From the NCBI RefSeq assembly GCF_028435365.1, contig NZ_JAGTJJ010000005.1, positions 62,001 to 126,000 of the forward strand: DNA of 64,000 nucleotides. Direction: 5' to 3'. Source of the DNA: Polyangium jinanense. GTDB lineage: Bacteria; Myxococcota; Polyangia; Polyangiales; Polyangiaceae. Below the pieces are notes generated by a model, which saw only the letters and a list, made by a program, of their open reading frames with translations, was not told the origin of the DNA and did not search any database. This document shows positions 17,814 through 26,273 of this stretch, in pieces; position 1 is the stretch's first letter, and each line of letters starts with the position of its first letter. Made by a program: the position numbers and the translations under genes.

Positions 17814-18908
17814 ATGAGCTTCCATACGACCCTGGAGCGATACGATTTCGACGACGTATCGCGCCGCCTTTCGAGCACGGATGGCTTCACGGATGCGGAC
17901 GTGGAACGCGCGCTCGACGTGGCGCCCGGGGACCGAGGCCCCGAGGACTTTCTGGCCCTGCTCTCGGCCCCGGCACTGCGACGCTTGCCCGACCTCGAAA
18001 CCCGGGCGCGCACGCTGACGCGCGAGGTGTTTGGCCCCGGCATCGAGATGTTCGCGCCCCTCTACCTCTCGAATACCTGCAAGACGACGTGCACGTATTG
18101 CGGGTTTGCATATAAGAACGATATCACGCGGAAGACGTTGACGACCGACGAGGCGGAGGAGGAGGGGCGCATCCTGCATCAGCGTGGATTCCGGCGGCTC
18201 CTGCTCCTCACCGGCGAGGATTACGTGGCAACGCCGGTCGCGTATCTGGCAGACGCGTGCCGGGCGCTCGCGGGGATGTTCCCTTCGCTGAAGCTCGAGG
18301 TGTATCCGCTGAGCGAGAGCGATTACGAAGGCCTGCGCGCCGCGGGGGCCACCGGCATCGTCTGTTATCAGGAGACGTACGACCGCCGGCGCTACCGGGA
18401 GGTCCACCTTCGCGGGATGAAACGCAAGTACGATTATCGGCTCAATTGCCTCGACCGGGCTGCACGCGCGGGCCTTCTCGAGCTGAGCACCGGGGCGCTG
18501 CTCGGCCTCTCGGATCCCCGGACCGATACATTCTTCGCCGGCATGCACGCCCATTCCTTGCTGCAAACACATCCAGGCGCGAGGCTCTCCATCTCGCTCC
18601 CACGCCTGCGCCCGGCGGCCGGCTTCGAGGACGTTCCCCTCCTGCCCGATCCCGTCTACGTACAGATGTTTCTGGCGACGCGCCTCTTCCTCCCGCGCGC
18701 GGGCTTGATCCTGTCGACCCGCGAGCCCCATGCCATGCGCATGCATCTCGCGTCGCTTTGCATCACGACCATGAGCGCGGGCGTGAGCGTGGCGCCGGGT
18801 GGTTATTCAGGCGCCGATACGACACCGCAGTTCTCGCTCGGCGATCACAGCACGACGGCGGAAGTGGCCGAGAGCTTGGGCACGCATGGCCTTCACGCTT
18901 CTTTTTGA
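17814..18908 (+). CDS. thiH: 2-iminoacetate synthase (ThiH), radical SAM
   Basis: A 364-residue radical SAM enzyme. The cluster motif CKTTCTYCGFAY (C89, C93, C96) is the ThiH/BioB form CxxxCxxC, followed by GEDYVATPVAYLADAC, the glycine-rich SAM region, and FxxGMHAHSLLQTHPGARLSISLPRLRPAAGF typical of ThiH. ThiH splits tyrosine to give dehydroglycine for the thiamin thiazole ring. GGAGG seven bases before 17814 fixes the start. No thiG, thiS, thiF or other thiamin gene and no obvious TPP riboswitch is adjacent, so the rest of the pathway must be elsewhere. Confidence 0.88.
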   Translation: MSFHTTLERYDFDDVSRRLSSTDGFTDADVERALDVAPGDRGPEDFLALLSAPALRRLPDLETRARTLTREVFGPGIEMFAPLYLSNTCKTTCTYCGFAYKNDITRKTLTTDEAEEEGRILHQRGFRRLLLLTGEDYVATPVAYLADACRALAGMFPSLKLEVYPLSESDYEGLRAAGATGIVCYQETYDRRRYREVHLRGMKRKYDYRLNCLDRAARAGLLELSTGALLGLSDPRTDTFFAGMHAHSLLQTHPGARLSISLPRLRPAAGFEDVPLLPDPVYVQMFLATRLFLPRAGLILSTREPHAMRMHLASLCITTMSAGVSVAPGGYSGADTTPQFSLGDHSTTAEVAESLGTHGLHASF

Positions 18909-18943
18909 GACATGAAGCGCTTCGGTGGCCCCGAGCTGTTGCC

Positions 18944-19633
18944 CTACTTCAGCGACGGGTCTCCGCCAAGCCAATCGCTGAATGCACCACGCTCGCGTCG
19001 ACACTCCACGATCACGACGCGTTTGTCCGCATCGGAGGACGTGCCCCACTGCGAGGGCATGAGAAGGCTGCCGGTGCCGTCGCCGCAGGCGCTCAAAATC
19101 TGCGGACGAATCGCTTCGACTTCCTTGGGGCCCTTGGCGGCGGGCGCCTCGGTGCACGGCGTGAAATACCACCCGCGCTTGGGCGACGAGATCGTCGGGT
19201 CGGTCCAGCCTGCCGGCGTCGCGCGGCTCTCGACTGAGACCTGTCGAACGCCACAAGCGGTGACGGTCGCCAATTCGAATTCGATGAACCGCGTCTCGCA
19301 CTGCGCCCGCATCTCGGCGGCCGAAAGCTCGCCCTTCGAGGTGGTGAGCTTCGCCTCGGGATAATCGCGGGCGAACGTCTTCCAGGCGTGCGCCTCACCC
19401 ACAGGGACGTCGCCACCGCACGCCCAGAGCTTCTTCCTCGCCTCGACGCGCGACTTCACGTCGGCATCGGTCTTCAGATCCACCGGCGCGTCGACGCCCA
19501 TGGCCGCTTCGAACTCGGCGAGCATGACTTTCGCCATGTCCGGATCCGGGGAGCGGGCGTTGCCCCCCAAAAGCGCCCCGCAGCCGGTCCCGAACAAGAC
19601 CAGCGCGATTGTCGCGAGCACCCTAGATTTCAT
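18944..19633 (-). CDS. Lipoprotein of unknown function
   Basis: A 229-residue lipoprotein: MKSRVLATIALVLFGTGC is a clean lipoprotein signal. The mature part is mostly helical at first (DPDMAKVMLAEFEAAMGVDAPVDLKTDADVKSRVEARKKLWACGG) and then contains paired Cys (WACGG, AQCETRF, TACGVRQV, SACGDG, VECRRER). No family recognised. Starts upstream of 19633 were rejected because they would put 44 non-signal residues before the signal peptide. Confidence 0.65.
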   Translation of the reverse strand: MKSRVLATIALVLFGTGCGALLGGNARSPDPDMAKVMLAEFEAAMGVDAPVDLKTDADVKSRVEARKKLWACGGDVPVGEAHAWKTFARDYPEAKLTTSKGELSAAEMRAQCETRFIEFELATVTACGVRQVSVESRATPAGWTDPTISSPKRGWYFTPCTEAPAAKGPKEVEAIRPQILSACGDGTGSLLMPSQWGTSSDADKRVVIVECRRERGAFSDWLGGDPSLK

Positions 19634-19718
19634 GGGAAAGGGGCTATGCCGGGTGCCATCCCCTGTCAAGCGGAAAGGATCGGCATTGCGGGCGTGCGGG
19701 ACGATTCCAATGGAATGT

Positions 19719-20465
19719 TCAATCGTTACCGTTTTTCGCGGGATCCAGACCGAACACACGCTCATATCGAGCGCTCACATGGCAGCCCATGCACGACGCG
19801 ACGCGCCCCGCGGACGTCACCTCTCCCGCGGGCGTCACCGTTCCATAAACCCACCCCGCATCCGTGCCCGGCGTTCCGGGCGCGACCTTGAGCACGACAT
19901 AAGCCCCGGCGAGGCGTGAGGCCCGGTAAACCCGATCGCCGACCCGCGCATACGGATTGAAATGGTCCTCCTTCATGGTTTTTTCCTGGAGGTGGGCGAG
20001 ATCTTCCGGGGGATTCGCCTTGTCCACGAGCTCGGGGTAATAGCTCTCCTTGACGAGGATCTGCCCCACCGGCTGGGGCTCGGGCGCGGCGGCCTGGGTG
20101 AGCGGATAGGTCTTCTGCTCCTTGACGAACACCGAATAGAGCTTGCGCGCGTGGTCGCCGTCCTCCGCGCCACTCATGCGCGCGCGGCCGGGCTCCGGCA
20201 TACGGCAGAGCCAGGGCGCCCAGCGCAGCTCGTCGTCGACGCGCCCCCAGGCCTTGTAATCGCGATACGCGGCAGCGATGACCGGGACGAACCGGGGATC
20301 GAGCTCAGTGGAGGGGGCAGGTGCAGCGGAAGCGTTCGCCGGAGCCGGCGGCGTCCGCGCATCTTTGCCGTTGTCGACCGGCGTGATGGGCTCGTCGAGG
20401 GGGCGGGTGCACGCGGGCGCGAGGGCGAGGGCGAGGAGGAGCAGGGCAGGACGCATCGGTTCCAT
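19719..20465 (-). CDS. c-type cytochrome lipoprotein, cytochrome P460-like
   Basis: A 248-residue lipoprotein (lipobox LAPAC) with one heme motif near the C-terminus, SCMGCHVSARYERVFG. The preceding pattern, AAYRDYKAWGRVDDE, an ILVKESYYPE strand, a GDRVYRASRL segment and GWVYGTVTPAGEVTSAGRV, resembles the cytochrome P460 family, where an extra Lys-heme crosslink allows oxidation of hydroxylamine or related small N-compounds. The family assignment is moderate; the heme site is certain. It sits alone between a lipoprotein gene and the RpoC-like gene on the same strand. Confidence 0.7.
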   Translation of the reverse strand: MEPMRPALLLLALALAPACTRPLDEPITPVDNGKDARTPPAPANASAAPAPSTELDPRFVPVIAAAYRDYKAWGRVDDELRWAPWLCRMPEPGRARMSGAEDGDHARKLYSVFVKEQKTYPLTQAAAPEPQPVGQILVKESYYPELVDKANPPEDLAHLQEKTMKEDHFNPYARVGDRVYRASRLAGAYVVLKVAPGTPGTDAGWVYGTVTPAGEVTSAGRVASCMGCHVSARYERVFGLDPAKNGND

Positions 20466-20513
20466 GATACGCGCGCGGCGCGCGGAAGATCTGCGCCTTT
20501 CACCCGGCGCCCG

Positions 20514-22244
20514 TCACGTTTGGCGCGCCGCGTCGGGTGCGGCGAATCGGCCGATGATGGCAGGCTCGTGGCTCACGGAGATGATAACGATCTCCTCGTC
20601 CGTGGCGATGGCGATCCGATCGGCGGCAGGACTGAACGCGGCCGCGAGGATCATCGTGTCGATCCGGAACCACAGCTTCTCACCGTCGCTGACGACTCCG
20701 GTGCCATGAAGGAAGCGAAATCGATTCTGCGGGGTCGAGCCGAGCGCCGTCGCCGTCTCTTCGCCATCGCCTCCATCGCGCACGTCGGGAGCCTCGGGGG
20801 ACATGCGCACCACGGGATCTTCCGCGTCGACCCAGGACTGCATGACGGGGTCGAGCTGCGGGATTCCCGTGTCTAGATCCAGGACGGCCGTATCGTCCTC
20901 CTCGCCGACCCAGGCGTAACGGCCGTCGCGCGTGGTGGCCAGAACCGCGGGCCGATCCCAGCCCCAGCGAAGGGGCGCAGGCCGCGGGCGTGCGGGCTGT
21001 GACACGTCCTCCGCGACATGACCGACCACGAGGTCCTCGGGCTCGGCGTGCTCGAGCAAGCGCAGCGGCATGTCCGCGGGATAGGTATCGAGATATTCTT
21101 TCGTGTCGAGGTCGAGCACGGCCACGCTCGCGCGGCCCGATTTGGCGTCCCAATACTCGTCCTGTTCGAACCAATCCCACTCGTTTCGAATCCACTCCGC
21201 CATGCGCAAGCGCGAGCCGTGGATGCTGGTGGCGATTCGACCGCACGAGGGAACGTGCGCGAGCACGTCGCCGCCGGTGGTGACGAGCCACGATCCGTGG
21301 GGCCGCTGCACGAACAGCCGCTCGTCGTCGACGAAGAAGAGGCCCACGACCTCGGTCCCTACGTCCTCCGGCAAACGGCTGGGCGCGCCCATGAGAAGCA
21401 CGGGCGACGAAATCGGCTCTGGCTCGGGCCACGGGCGCGTCGCCGCTGGTGGCGAAACGGTCGCTTGCACGACGACCTCGAAGAGTTCCTGGACCGTGTG
21501 CTGCTGGTTCATCAGGACAATCGGCGGCGGCGAGAGCTCGACGAGCTTTAGCTGGCTCTGCGCCGCGAGCACGAGGGAGCGCCATGCCTCGTTGAGCGGG
21601 CCTATCCACGGGTCGACCATGGCCGGACCGAGATCACCGAAGAAAGGGCGCATCCCTGGCGGCGGCAGCGGGATGGCGCGCGTGACCGCCACCGCCACGA
21701 GCGCCGGGTCGGCTCCTTTGCGGATCAATGCTGCCTCCAGCGCGGCCGGGCCCGTCGCGTCGGCGTTCTCGTGCGTGTCCATTTCTTCGGCGGGGCGAAC
21801 GGTGTCGCCGTCGAACCATGCTTCGCAGCGCGCGATCGCGCGGACCTGATCCGCCAACAAACCCAGCGCGTCGGCCACGATGGGCACGACCGCGGGATGC
21901 ACGACGCCCGCGACGAGGACATGGCCGTATCGACGCTCGCGCAGCGCGGGTGTGGAGCAGAGGACCCCGCACTTCTCGCATGACTCGCCCGCGTGCTCCT
22001 CCCCGCACAGCGCACCACACGCGCAGCAGAACGGGCTCACGGGCCCGAAGATCCGCTGGCAGAAAATGCCGTCGCGGGCTGGTCGGCGCCCGCTGCCCGA
22101 CCAGCGCCGCATGAGCTCGATGCTGGTCACGCGCCCGTGCGAGCGCATGTCTTCGGAAGCCGCGGGATCGAGGAGGTTCGTCCGGACCCATTGAAGGTCC
22201 GCCACGACATCCGATGGAGAAAAGAACCGATCTCGAAGAGACAT
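20514..22244 (-). CDS. RpoC-like N-terminal (zinc and clamp) module fused to a propeller-like domain
   Basis: A 576-residue cytosolic protein. Residues about 35-125 closely follow the N-terminus of RNA polymerase beta-prime: SHGRVTS, DGIFCQRIFGPVSPFCCACG and CEKCGV, then LRERRYGHVLVAG. The zinc Cys C74, C76, C89, C92 have exactly the spacing of RpoC (C-x-C-x12-C-x2-C). Residues 190-262 match a later RpoC stretch: IPLPPPGMRPFF for LPVLPPDLRP, and VLMNQQHTVQELFEVVV for VRNEKRMLQEAVDAL. The catalytic NADFDGD region is absent. From about 285 on the protein is beta-rich with propeller-like blades (VAVLDLDTKEYLDTY, AAFSPAADRIAIATDEEIVIISV). It cannot be a polymerase; it may mimic or bind one. The ATG at 22244 is preferred to GTG at 22271. 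Confidence 0.75.
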   Translation of the reverse strand: MSLRDRFFSPSDVVADLQWVRTNLLDPAASEDMRSHGRVTSIELMRRWSGSGRRPARDGIFCQRIFGPVSPFCCACGALCGEEHAGESCEKCGVLCSTPALRERRYGHVLVAGVVHPAVVPIVADALGLLADQVRAIARCEAWFDGDTVRPAEEMDTHENADATGPAALEAALIRKGADPALVAVAVTRAIPLPPPGMRPFFGDLGPAMVDPWIGPLNEAWRSLVLAAQSQLKLVELSPPPIVLMNQQHTVQELFEVVVQATVSPPAATRPWPEPEPISSPVLLMGAPSRLPEDVGTEVVGLFFVDDERLFVQRPHGSWLVTTGGDVLAHVPSCGRIATSIHGSRLRMAEWIRNEWDWFEQDEYWDAKSGRASVAVLDLDTKEYLDTYPADMPLRLLEHAEPEDLVVGHVAEDVSQPARPRPAPLRWGWDRPAVLATTRDGRYAWVGEEDDTAVLDLDTGIPQLDPVMQSWVDAEDPVVRMSPEAPDVRDGGDGEETATALGSTPQNRFRFLHGTGVVSDGEKLWFRIDTMILAAAFSPAADRIAIATDEEIVIISVSHEPAIIGRFAAPDAARQT

Positions 22245-22356
22245 GGGCGCGATTTTCCCTCGGCAAACCACGATGCCGGCGAGGGATGCCCGTACGCGAC
22301 CTTCTCGGCGGCGTCAATGGGGGAACGAGCGGCCTACCACCTTGCGGTTCGAGGAT

Positions 22357-23598
22357 TCAGGGCGATGGACTCGGCCGCCGCGTGGTGATGCTGATTTGAC
22401 CCGGGATCTCCTCCGTGAAAGACGCGACCGTGGCCACCTCGGCAGCTCCGCCGCGCACGCGGGCGACGCGAATCTCGCCGTCGATCCCACCGGCGCCGTA
22501 GGCGATCAGCGCGTCGTCGCCGCAGATGCCTGGAGCCGCGCTGATCGCCGAATGGGGGTTGGCTGCCGGGTCGATCGGGAGAGGCTCGCCCCAGCCCACG
22601 CCGGGCACGTAGCGCAGCGCGTAGACAACGCCCGTCGTCGCGGCCATGCCGACGATCACGTCGCCCGCGGGGGTCGCGGTGAGGGCGAGAACGAGGCTCT
22701 GGTCCGCCAAGGTGATGCTCTCCGGGGCCGACCAGACACCCTCGTGGAGCCTCGTCGCCGCGATCCTGGCATAGCTCTCGTAGTACACGACGACCACGTC
22801 ACCGTTTGGCAACGCGACGGCGCGCGGGGGCGCGACGGGAACCTCGGCCTGGAAAACCTCGATGTCGTCGCGGCAATGCATATCCGTCCAGCTTCCGCCG
22901 TCCGCCCAGAAGATCTCCGTGTCGCAGAGCTCGCCCTGGGGGCCCACACCGACACCGAGAACGGTGCCCGACCCTTCCCTGATGACAGCCGCGGTCAGAT
23001 CGAACGGCGCCGGGTCGGGATAGGGATGCCAGTCGAACGCGTCCGGATCGAAATAGGCGAGGATCGATCCTCCGACGCCACGGCCGAGGAGCAAGGAGCG
23101 TCCTACCGTGACGGGCGGGTTCCACGGCTGCGGGAACCAGCCGTGGACATCGTGGAGGTCGAAGCTCTTACCATCGGAGGTCGACGCGAAACGGCTCTGC
23201 GCGGTCTCATCGCTCCCCTCGATCCAGAACACGCCGAGATGATCATAGACATCCACGTACGTCGTGAGCGCATTCGCGGTCCCAATCACATATGCGTTCT
23301 TGGTCCACGTGCCCTCGTGATCGAAGGCGACCAGGCTGGTTGCGTAGCCCATGGCCGCGACAATCGCAGCCTCGCCCTGCGCGCAGGTGGGCGCGGGGAG
23401 GCCGCCGCTGCCGCCGCCGCCGCCGCTGCCACCGGTGGACGACGACACGCTCGTGTCTCCACTCGAGGCGCTGGACGCGCTGCTCCCACCGCCGGCGCCC
23501 GTCGTCTCGATGTCGACCTCGCTCCCGCACGCCGCGAGCGCGGCCACGAGCGCGCCTGCCGCGATTGCGCGCCTCCGGGCGCTCACGATCTCGAACAT
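22357..23598 (-). CDS. Lipoprotein with propeller-like repeats
   Basis: A 413-residue lipoprotein: an Arg-rich N-region, lipobox ALAAC, a Ser/Gly linker and then repeated four-stranded blades such as SRFASTSDGKSFDLHDVHGW, GSILAYFDPDAFDW, PRAVALPNGDVVVVYYESYAR and LALTATPAGDVIVGMAA. The pattern suggests a six- or seven-bladed beta-propeller of the sialidase/BNR-like type; no catalytic residues of sialidases are seen. The start at 23598 gives a normal signal peptide. Probably an outer-surface binding protein; ligand unknown. Confidence 0.7.
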   Translation of the reverse strand: MFEIVSARRRAIAAGALVAALAACGSEVDIETTGAGGGSSASSASSGDTSVSSSTGGSGGGGGSGGLPAPTCAQGEAAIVAAMGYATSLVAFDHEGTWTKNAYVIGTANALTTYVDVYDHLGVFWIEGSDETAQSRFASTSDGKSFDLHDVHGWFPQPWNPPVTVGRSLLLGRGVGGSILAYFDPDAFDWHPYPDPAPFDLTAAVIREGSGTVLGVGVGPQGELCDTEIFWADGGSWTDMHCRDDIEVFQAEVPVAPPRAVALPNGDVVVVYYESYARIAATRLHEGVWSAPESITLADQSLVLALTATPAGDVIVGMAATTGVVYALRYVPGVGWGEPLPIDPAANPHSAISAAPGICGDDALIAYGAGGIDGEIRVARVRGGAAEVATVASFTEEIPGQISITTRRPSPSP

Positions 23599-23691
23599 GA
23601 TGTCTCTCCTCCGTTTCGCCCGCCCCGATCGAGCAGGCACGACGAGGGTGGCCGCACGGCGTCGGCCACGCACCTTAAAGCCGATTAAATC

Positions 23692-24852
23692 TCACCTCCA
23701 GCGGAGGACGAGGTCTCCGCCCTCGTCGAGGTCCACCTGCGCGCCGAAGCCCCGGCTGATCCGATGGAGGGTATCCCGCAGCCACAGCGCCGCGCTCCGG
23801 CCGACGCGATGCAAGCTGAAACCTCGAATCTGCATCGGCGTCATCCGAAGGCTCGCGAGCTCGCCCGTCCGTGGATTCACGACGGGAAAATACATCAGGG
23901 CGAGATCCCCCCGGAAGGACACGTGGCCCGCGATTCCCTCGTAGTCGTTGAGGAAATCGCCGCAACCGTAAAGGATGAGCTTGTTCCTGTAGACCTCGAT
24001 AGGCCGCACGTGGTGCGACGAGTGCCCGTGGACGAGGTCGATTCCTCCCTCGATGAGCGCACGCGCAAAGCGGACGTGCTCCTCCGGAACGTCGTACCCC
24101 CAGTTGCTCCCCCAATGGATGGACGCGACGACGACGTCCCCTGTCCGTTTGACGCGACGAACCCGGTCCTCGATCTCGAGCGCGGTCGCCTTCGACAGGT
24201 CGGCGAGCCGATCGACACCGGGAGAATCGCCCGTCGCGGCCCAGCTCGCGGGAATGCCGCTCGACTCCGTCCCGAAGGCGAGCACGAGGAGCCTTCTGTC
24301 TCCGCCGAGCGGGAGGACCGCGGGCGCGCGCGCCTCGCTCAGGTTTTTCCCCGCGCCGGCGATCTTCAGCCCCGCCTGCTCCAGCGTCGTCAGGGTTTCG
24401 AGGAGCCCCGCGGTACCGAAGTCGAGCACGTGGTTGTTCGCGAGGACGCAGACGTCGATCCCGGCAGCGGCGAGGCAAGGGGTGTTTTCCGGGTGCATCC
24501 GGTAATTGATGCCCTTGCCTTCCCAATACGTGTCGCTTCGCGTGACGCTGGTCTCCAAATTGATGATCCGCGCCGCGGGGGCCACCCGCTCGAGCTCGGA
24601 GAGGGCGTCTCCCCAGATAGACGAGAACGCGACGGGCCGCTGGATCGGGCCGTTCGTTTCCTCCGCCATCGTGATGTAGGACCTGGCATCCCGTACGTAC
24701 GGCTCGTAAAGGGTCGGCTCGCTCGGGTGTGGCAGCACCTGATCGATCCCTCGCCCGGTCATGACGTCTCCACACACGAACAATGTGAGGAGCTCGCCCG
24801 GCAGAGAATGGCTTCGCCCGCGCAGATCCATCCACGGCGCCGCTTGGTGCAT
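23692..24852 (-). CDS. CapA-family metallophosphatase-like protein
   Basis: A 386-residue protein of the CapA/PgsA family (calcineurin-like fold). Motifs in order: LFVCGDVMTGRGIDQ, IINLETSVT, VLANNHVLDFG, VVVASIHWGSNWGYDV and LVHGHSSHHVRPIEVYRNKLILYGCGDFLNDYEG, which supply the metal-binding Asp, Asn and His set. CapA proteins take part in poly-gamma-glutamate capsule export, but free-standing paralogues are common and of unknown role; no capB or capC is adjacent. The ATG at 24852 has AGGAG six bases upstream. It is divergent from the GyrB-like gene. Confidence 0.88.
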   Translation of the reverse strand: MHQAAPWMDLRGRSHSLPGELLTLFVCGDVMTGRGIDQVLPHPSEPTLYEPYVRDARSYITMAEETNGPIQRPVAFSSIWGDALSELERVAPAARIINLETSVTRSDTYWEGKGINYRMHPENTPCLAAAGIDVCVLANNHVLDFGTAGLLETLTTLEQAGLKIAGAGKNLSEARAPAVLPLGGDRRLLVLAFGTESSGIPASWAATGDSPGVDRLADLSKATALEIEDRVRRVKRTGDVVVASIHWGSNWGYDVPEEHVRFARALIEGGIDLVHGHSSHHVRPIEVYRNKLILYGCGDFLNDYEGIAGHVSFRGDLALMYFPVVNPRTGELASLRMTPMQIRGFSLHRVGRSAALWLRDTLHRISRGFGAQVDLDEGGDLVLRWR

Positions 24853-25024
24853 CCCGCTCCTGCTGTCCAGCGTGCGCCGCAGCGCACGACAGGGCCGCTG
24901 CACGAGCGCCCGACGCTCGGCGCTTCGAGTAGCGCACGGCGGCCGTCCCACGGTAAGCTTGCGGAGCGAGAAGACAGCGCTTTCCTCCCATTCTGCTTGG
25001 TGAGGCGCGGAGCGAGCCTTTCCC

Positions 25025-26122
25025 ATGAATCACCCCACGATCGACATCGACAAGATCCGTAAAAGACCGGGCATGTTCATCGGAGATGTCTACGACGGCA
25101 GCGGCTTGACGCACATGATCTGGGAGTTGCTCGCGAATGCGCTCGACGAGCACGTCTGCGGTACCTGTCGGGCGGTCTCGATCTCGCTCAACGAGGACGG
25201 CTCGGTCACCGTCCAGGACGACGGTCGCGGGATTCCGACGCACGAGCTCGACGGAGTTCCCTTCGTCCAGAAAGCCCTCACCTCGTGGCATCAAACGCCG
25301 ACGTTCGACGGGCACGCACCCCACGAACACGTTGGCCTCCGGGGCGTCGGGATGATCGCGGTCAACGCCTTGTCCTCGTGGCTCGAACTGGAGATTTTTC
25401 GTGAAGGAACTCATTACAGGCAACGCTACGAACGTGGCGTACCGTGTGGCCCCCTCGAAGCTGTCGAATCGACCCATCAAAGCGGGACGACGATCACCTT
25501 CCTTCCCGATCCTGCGATTTTCCCGAAGCCCTGGTGCAACGCCGGCACCATCACCGCCCGGTTGCAAGAGCTCGCATACTTCGTCCCTTCCCTGAGGCTC
25601 GCCTTCGCAGACCGGCGCAAACATGAGTTTCACGAGCCACGCGGCCTTCGCGCGTTCCTGGAGAGGACGCGCCGTCCGGGCACGCACCTCGGCACCTTGA
25701 CCGTCGAGGAACGCGTCGGTGAGATCTTGGTCGAGGCAGCCATGGATTGGCGGGACGGGCCATGGGCTTCGTCTTCCATTGATAGCTACGCCAACATTGA
25801 ACGTACGACGGATGGCGGAACGCACGTGCAAGGTCTCATGACCGGCTTGGCTCTTGGACTCCGGGACGTCGAGGGGTCGCGCGTGCACAAGCGACCGCTG
25901 AAGCAGCTACGCGGAATCGTCTCTCGAGGTCTCCATGCCGTCGTCTGTGTGCGGCTCCGCGACCCGACCTTCGGCGCCCCCACGAGGAGCAGGCTCATGA
26001 CGCCGGCGGTCGCGAAGGCCGTTTCCGGGGTGGTGCGCCATGCTTTCGTGGTCGAACTCGAGAATAACGTGGAGCTGCGTCGACATTGTATTCGCCTGAT
26101 CGACGGAGAGCACGCTCGCTGA
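25025..26122 (+). CDS. GyrB-like ATPase/transducer protein lacking TOPRIM
   Basis: A 365-residue paralogue of the N-terminal half of type II topoisomerase B subunits. The GHKL ATP site is intact: RKRPGMFIGDVYDGSGL, E34 and N38 in WELLANALDE, VQDDGRGIP (D65, R68, G69) and the lid GLRGVGMIAVNALS. The transducer domain follows (EILVEAAMDWRD, THVQGLMTGLALGL, LHAVVCVRLRDPTFG). The loop that in GyrB reads QTK and contacts the ATP gamma-phosphate is APTRSR here, so the hydrolysis switch may be altered. It stops where the TOPRIM domain would begin, so it cannot cut DNA. No gyrA/parC is near. Possible roles: regulator or decoy of gyrase, or an ATP-driven dimer clamp (inference). Confidence 0.85.
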   Translation: MNHPTIDIDKIRKRPGMFIGDVYDGSGLTHMIWELLANALDEHVCGTCRAVSISLNEDGSVTVQDDGRGIPTHELDGVPFVQKALTSWHQTPTFDGHAPHEHVGLRGVGMIAVNALSSWLELEIFREGTHYRQRYERGVPCGPLEAVESTHQSGTTITFLPDPAIFPKPWCNAGTITARLQELAYFVPSLRLAFADRRKHEFHEPRGLRAFLERTRRPGTHLGTLTVEERVGEILVEAAMDWRDGPWASSSIDSYANIERTTDGGTHVQGLMTGLALGLRDVEGSRVHKRPLKQLRGIVSRGLHAVVCVRLRDPTFGAPTRSRLMTPAVAKAVSGVVRHAFVVELENNVELRRHCIRLIDGEHAR

Positions 26123-26186
26123 GGAAAGCACCTCGCTCTGGTAGCCCCACCGAGGACGCCGCGGCCCGGCGCGATGCTGCCGCGCA

Positions 26187-26206
26187 GTAAATGGCCATTT
26201 CTAACC
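26187..26206 (+). promoter_or_regulatory. Shared upstream element, copy in front of the CBM3 gene
   Basis: GTAAA at 26187-26191 is followed after eight bases by TCTAACC. The core AAATGGCCATTT is a perfect 12-bp palindrome. The 38 bases from here match the copy before the ABC transporter (29549) at 26 positions in an ungapped alignment, including TAACC, GTTT and CGATT at the same offsets. The element ends 67 bases before the CBM3 start codon. Confidence 0.6.
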
Positions 26207-26273
26207 GTGTTTCCGATTTGTTTCGTCGGAGCAACGTGATAGTGCCGATCTCGTTATGCCATAGGGAGGTGTC

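Noticed and set aside
23675..25888. Open frame of 737 codons on the minus strand spanning CapA and part of the GyrB-like gene
   Set aside because: It covers two divergent genes in a different frame; both real genes have conserved motifs and good ribosome sites.
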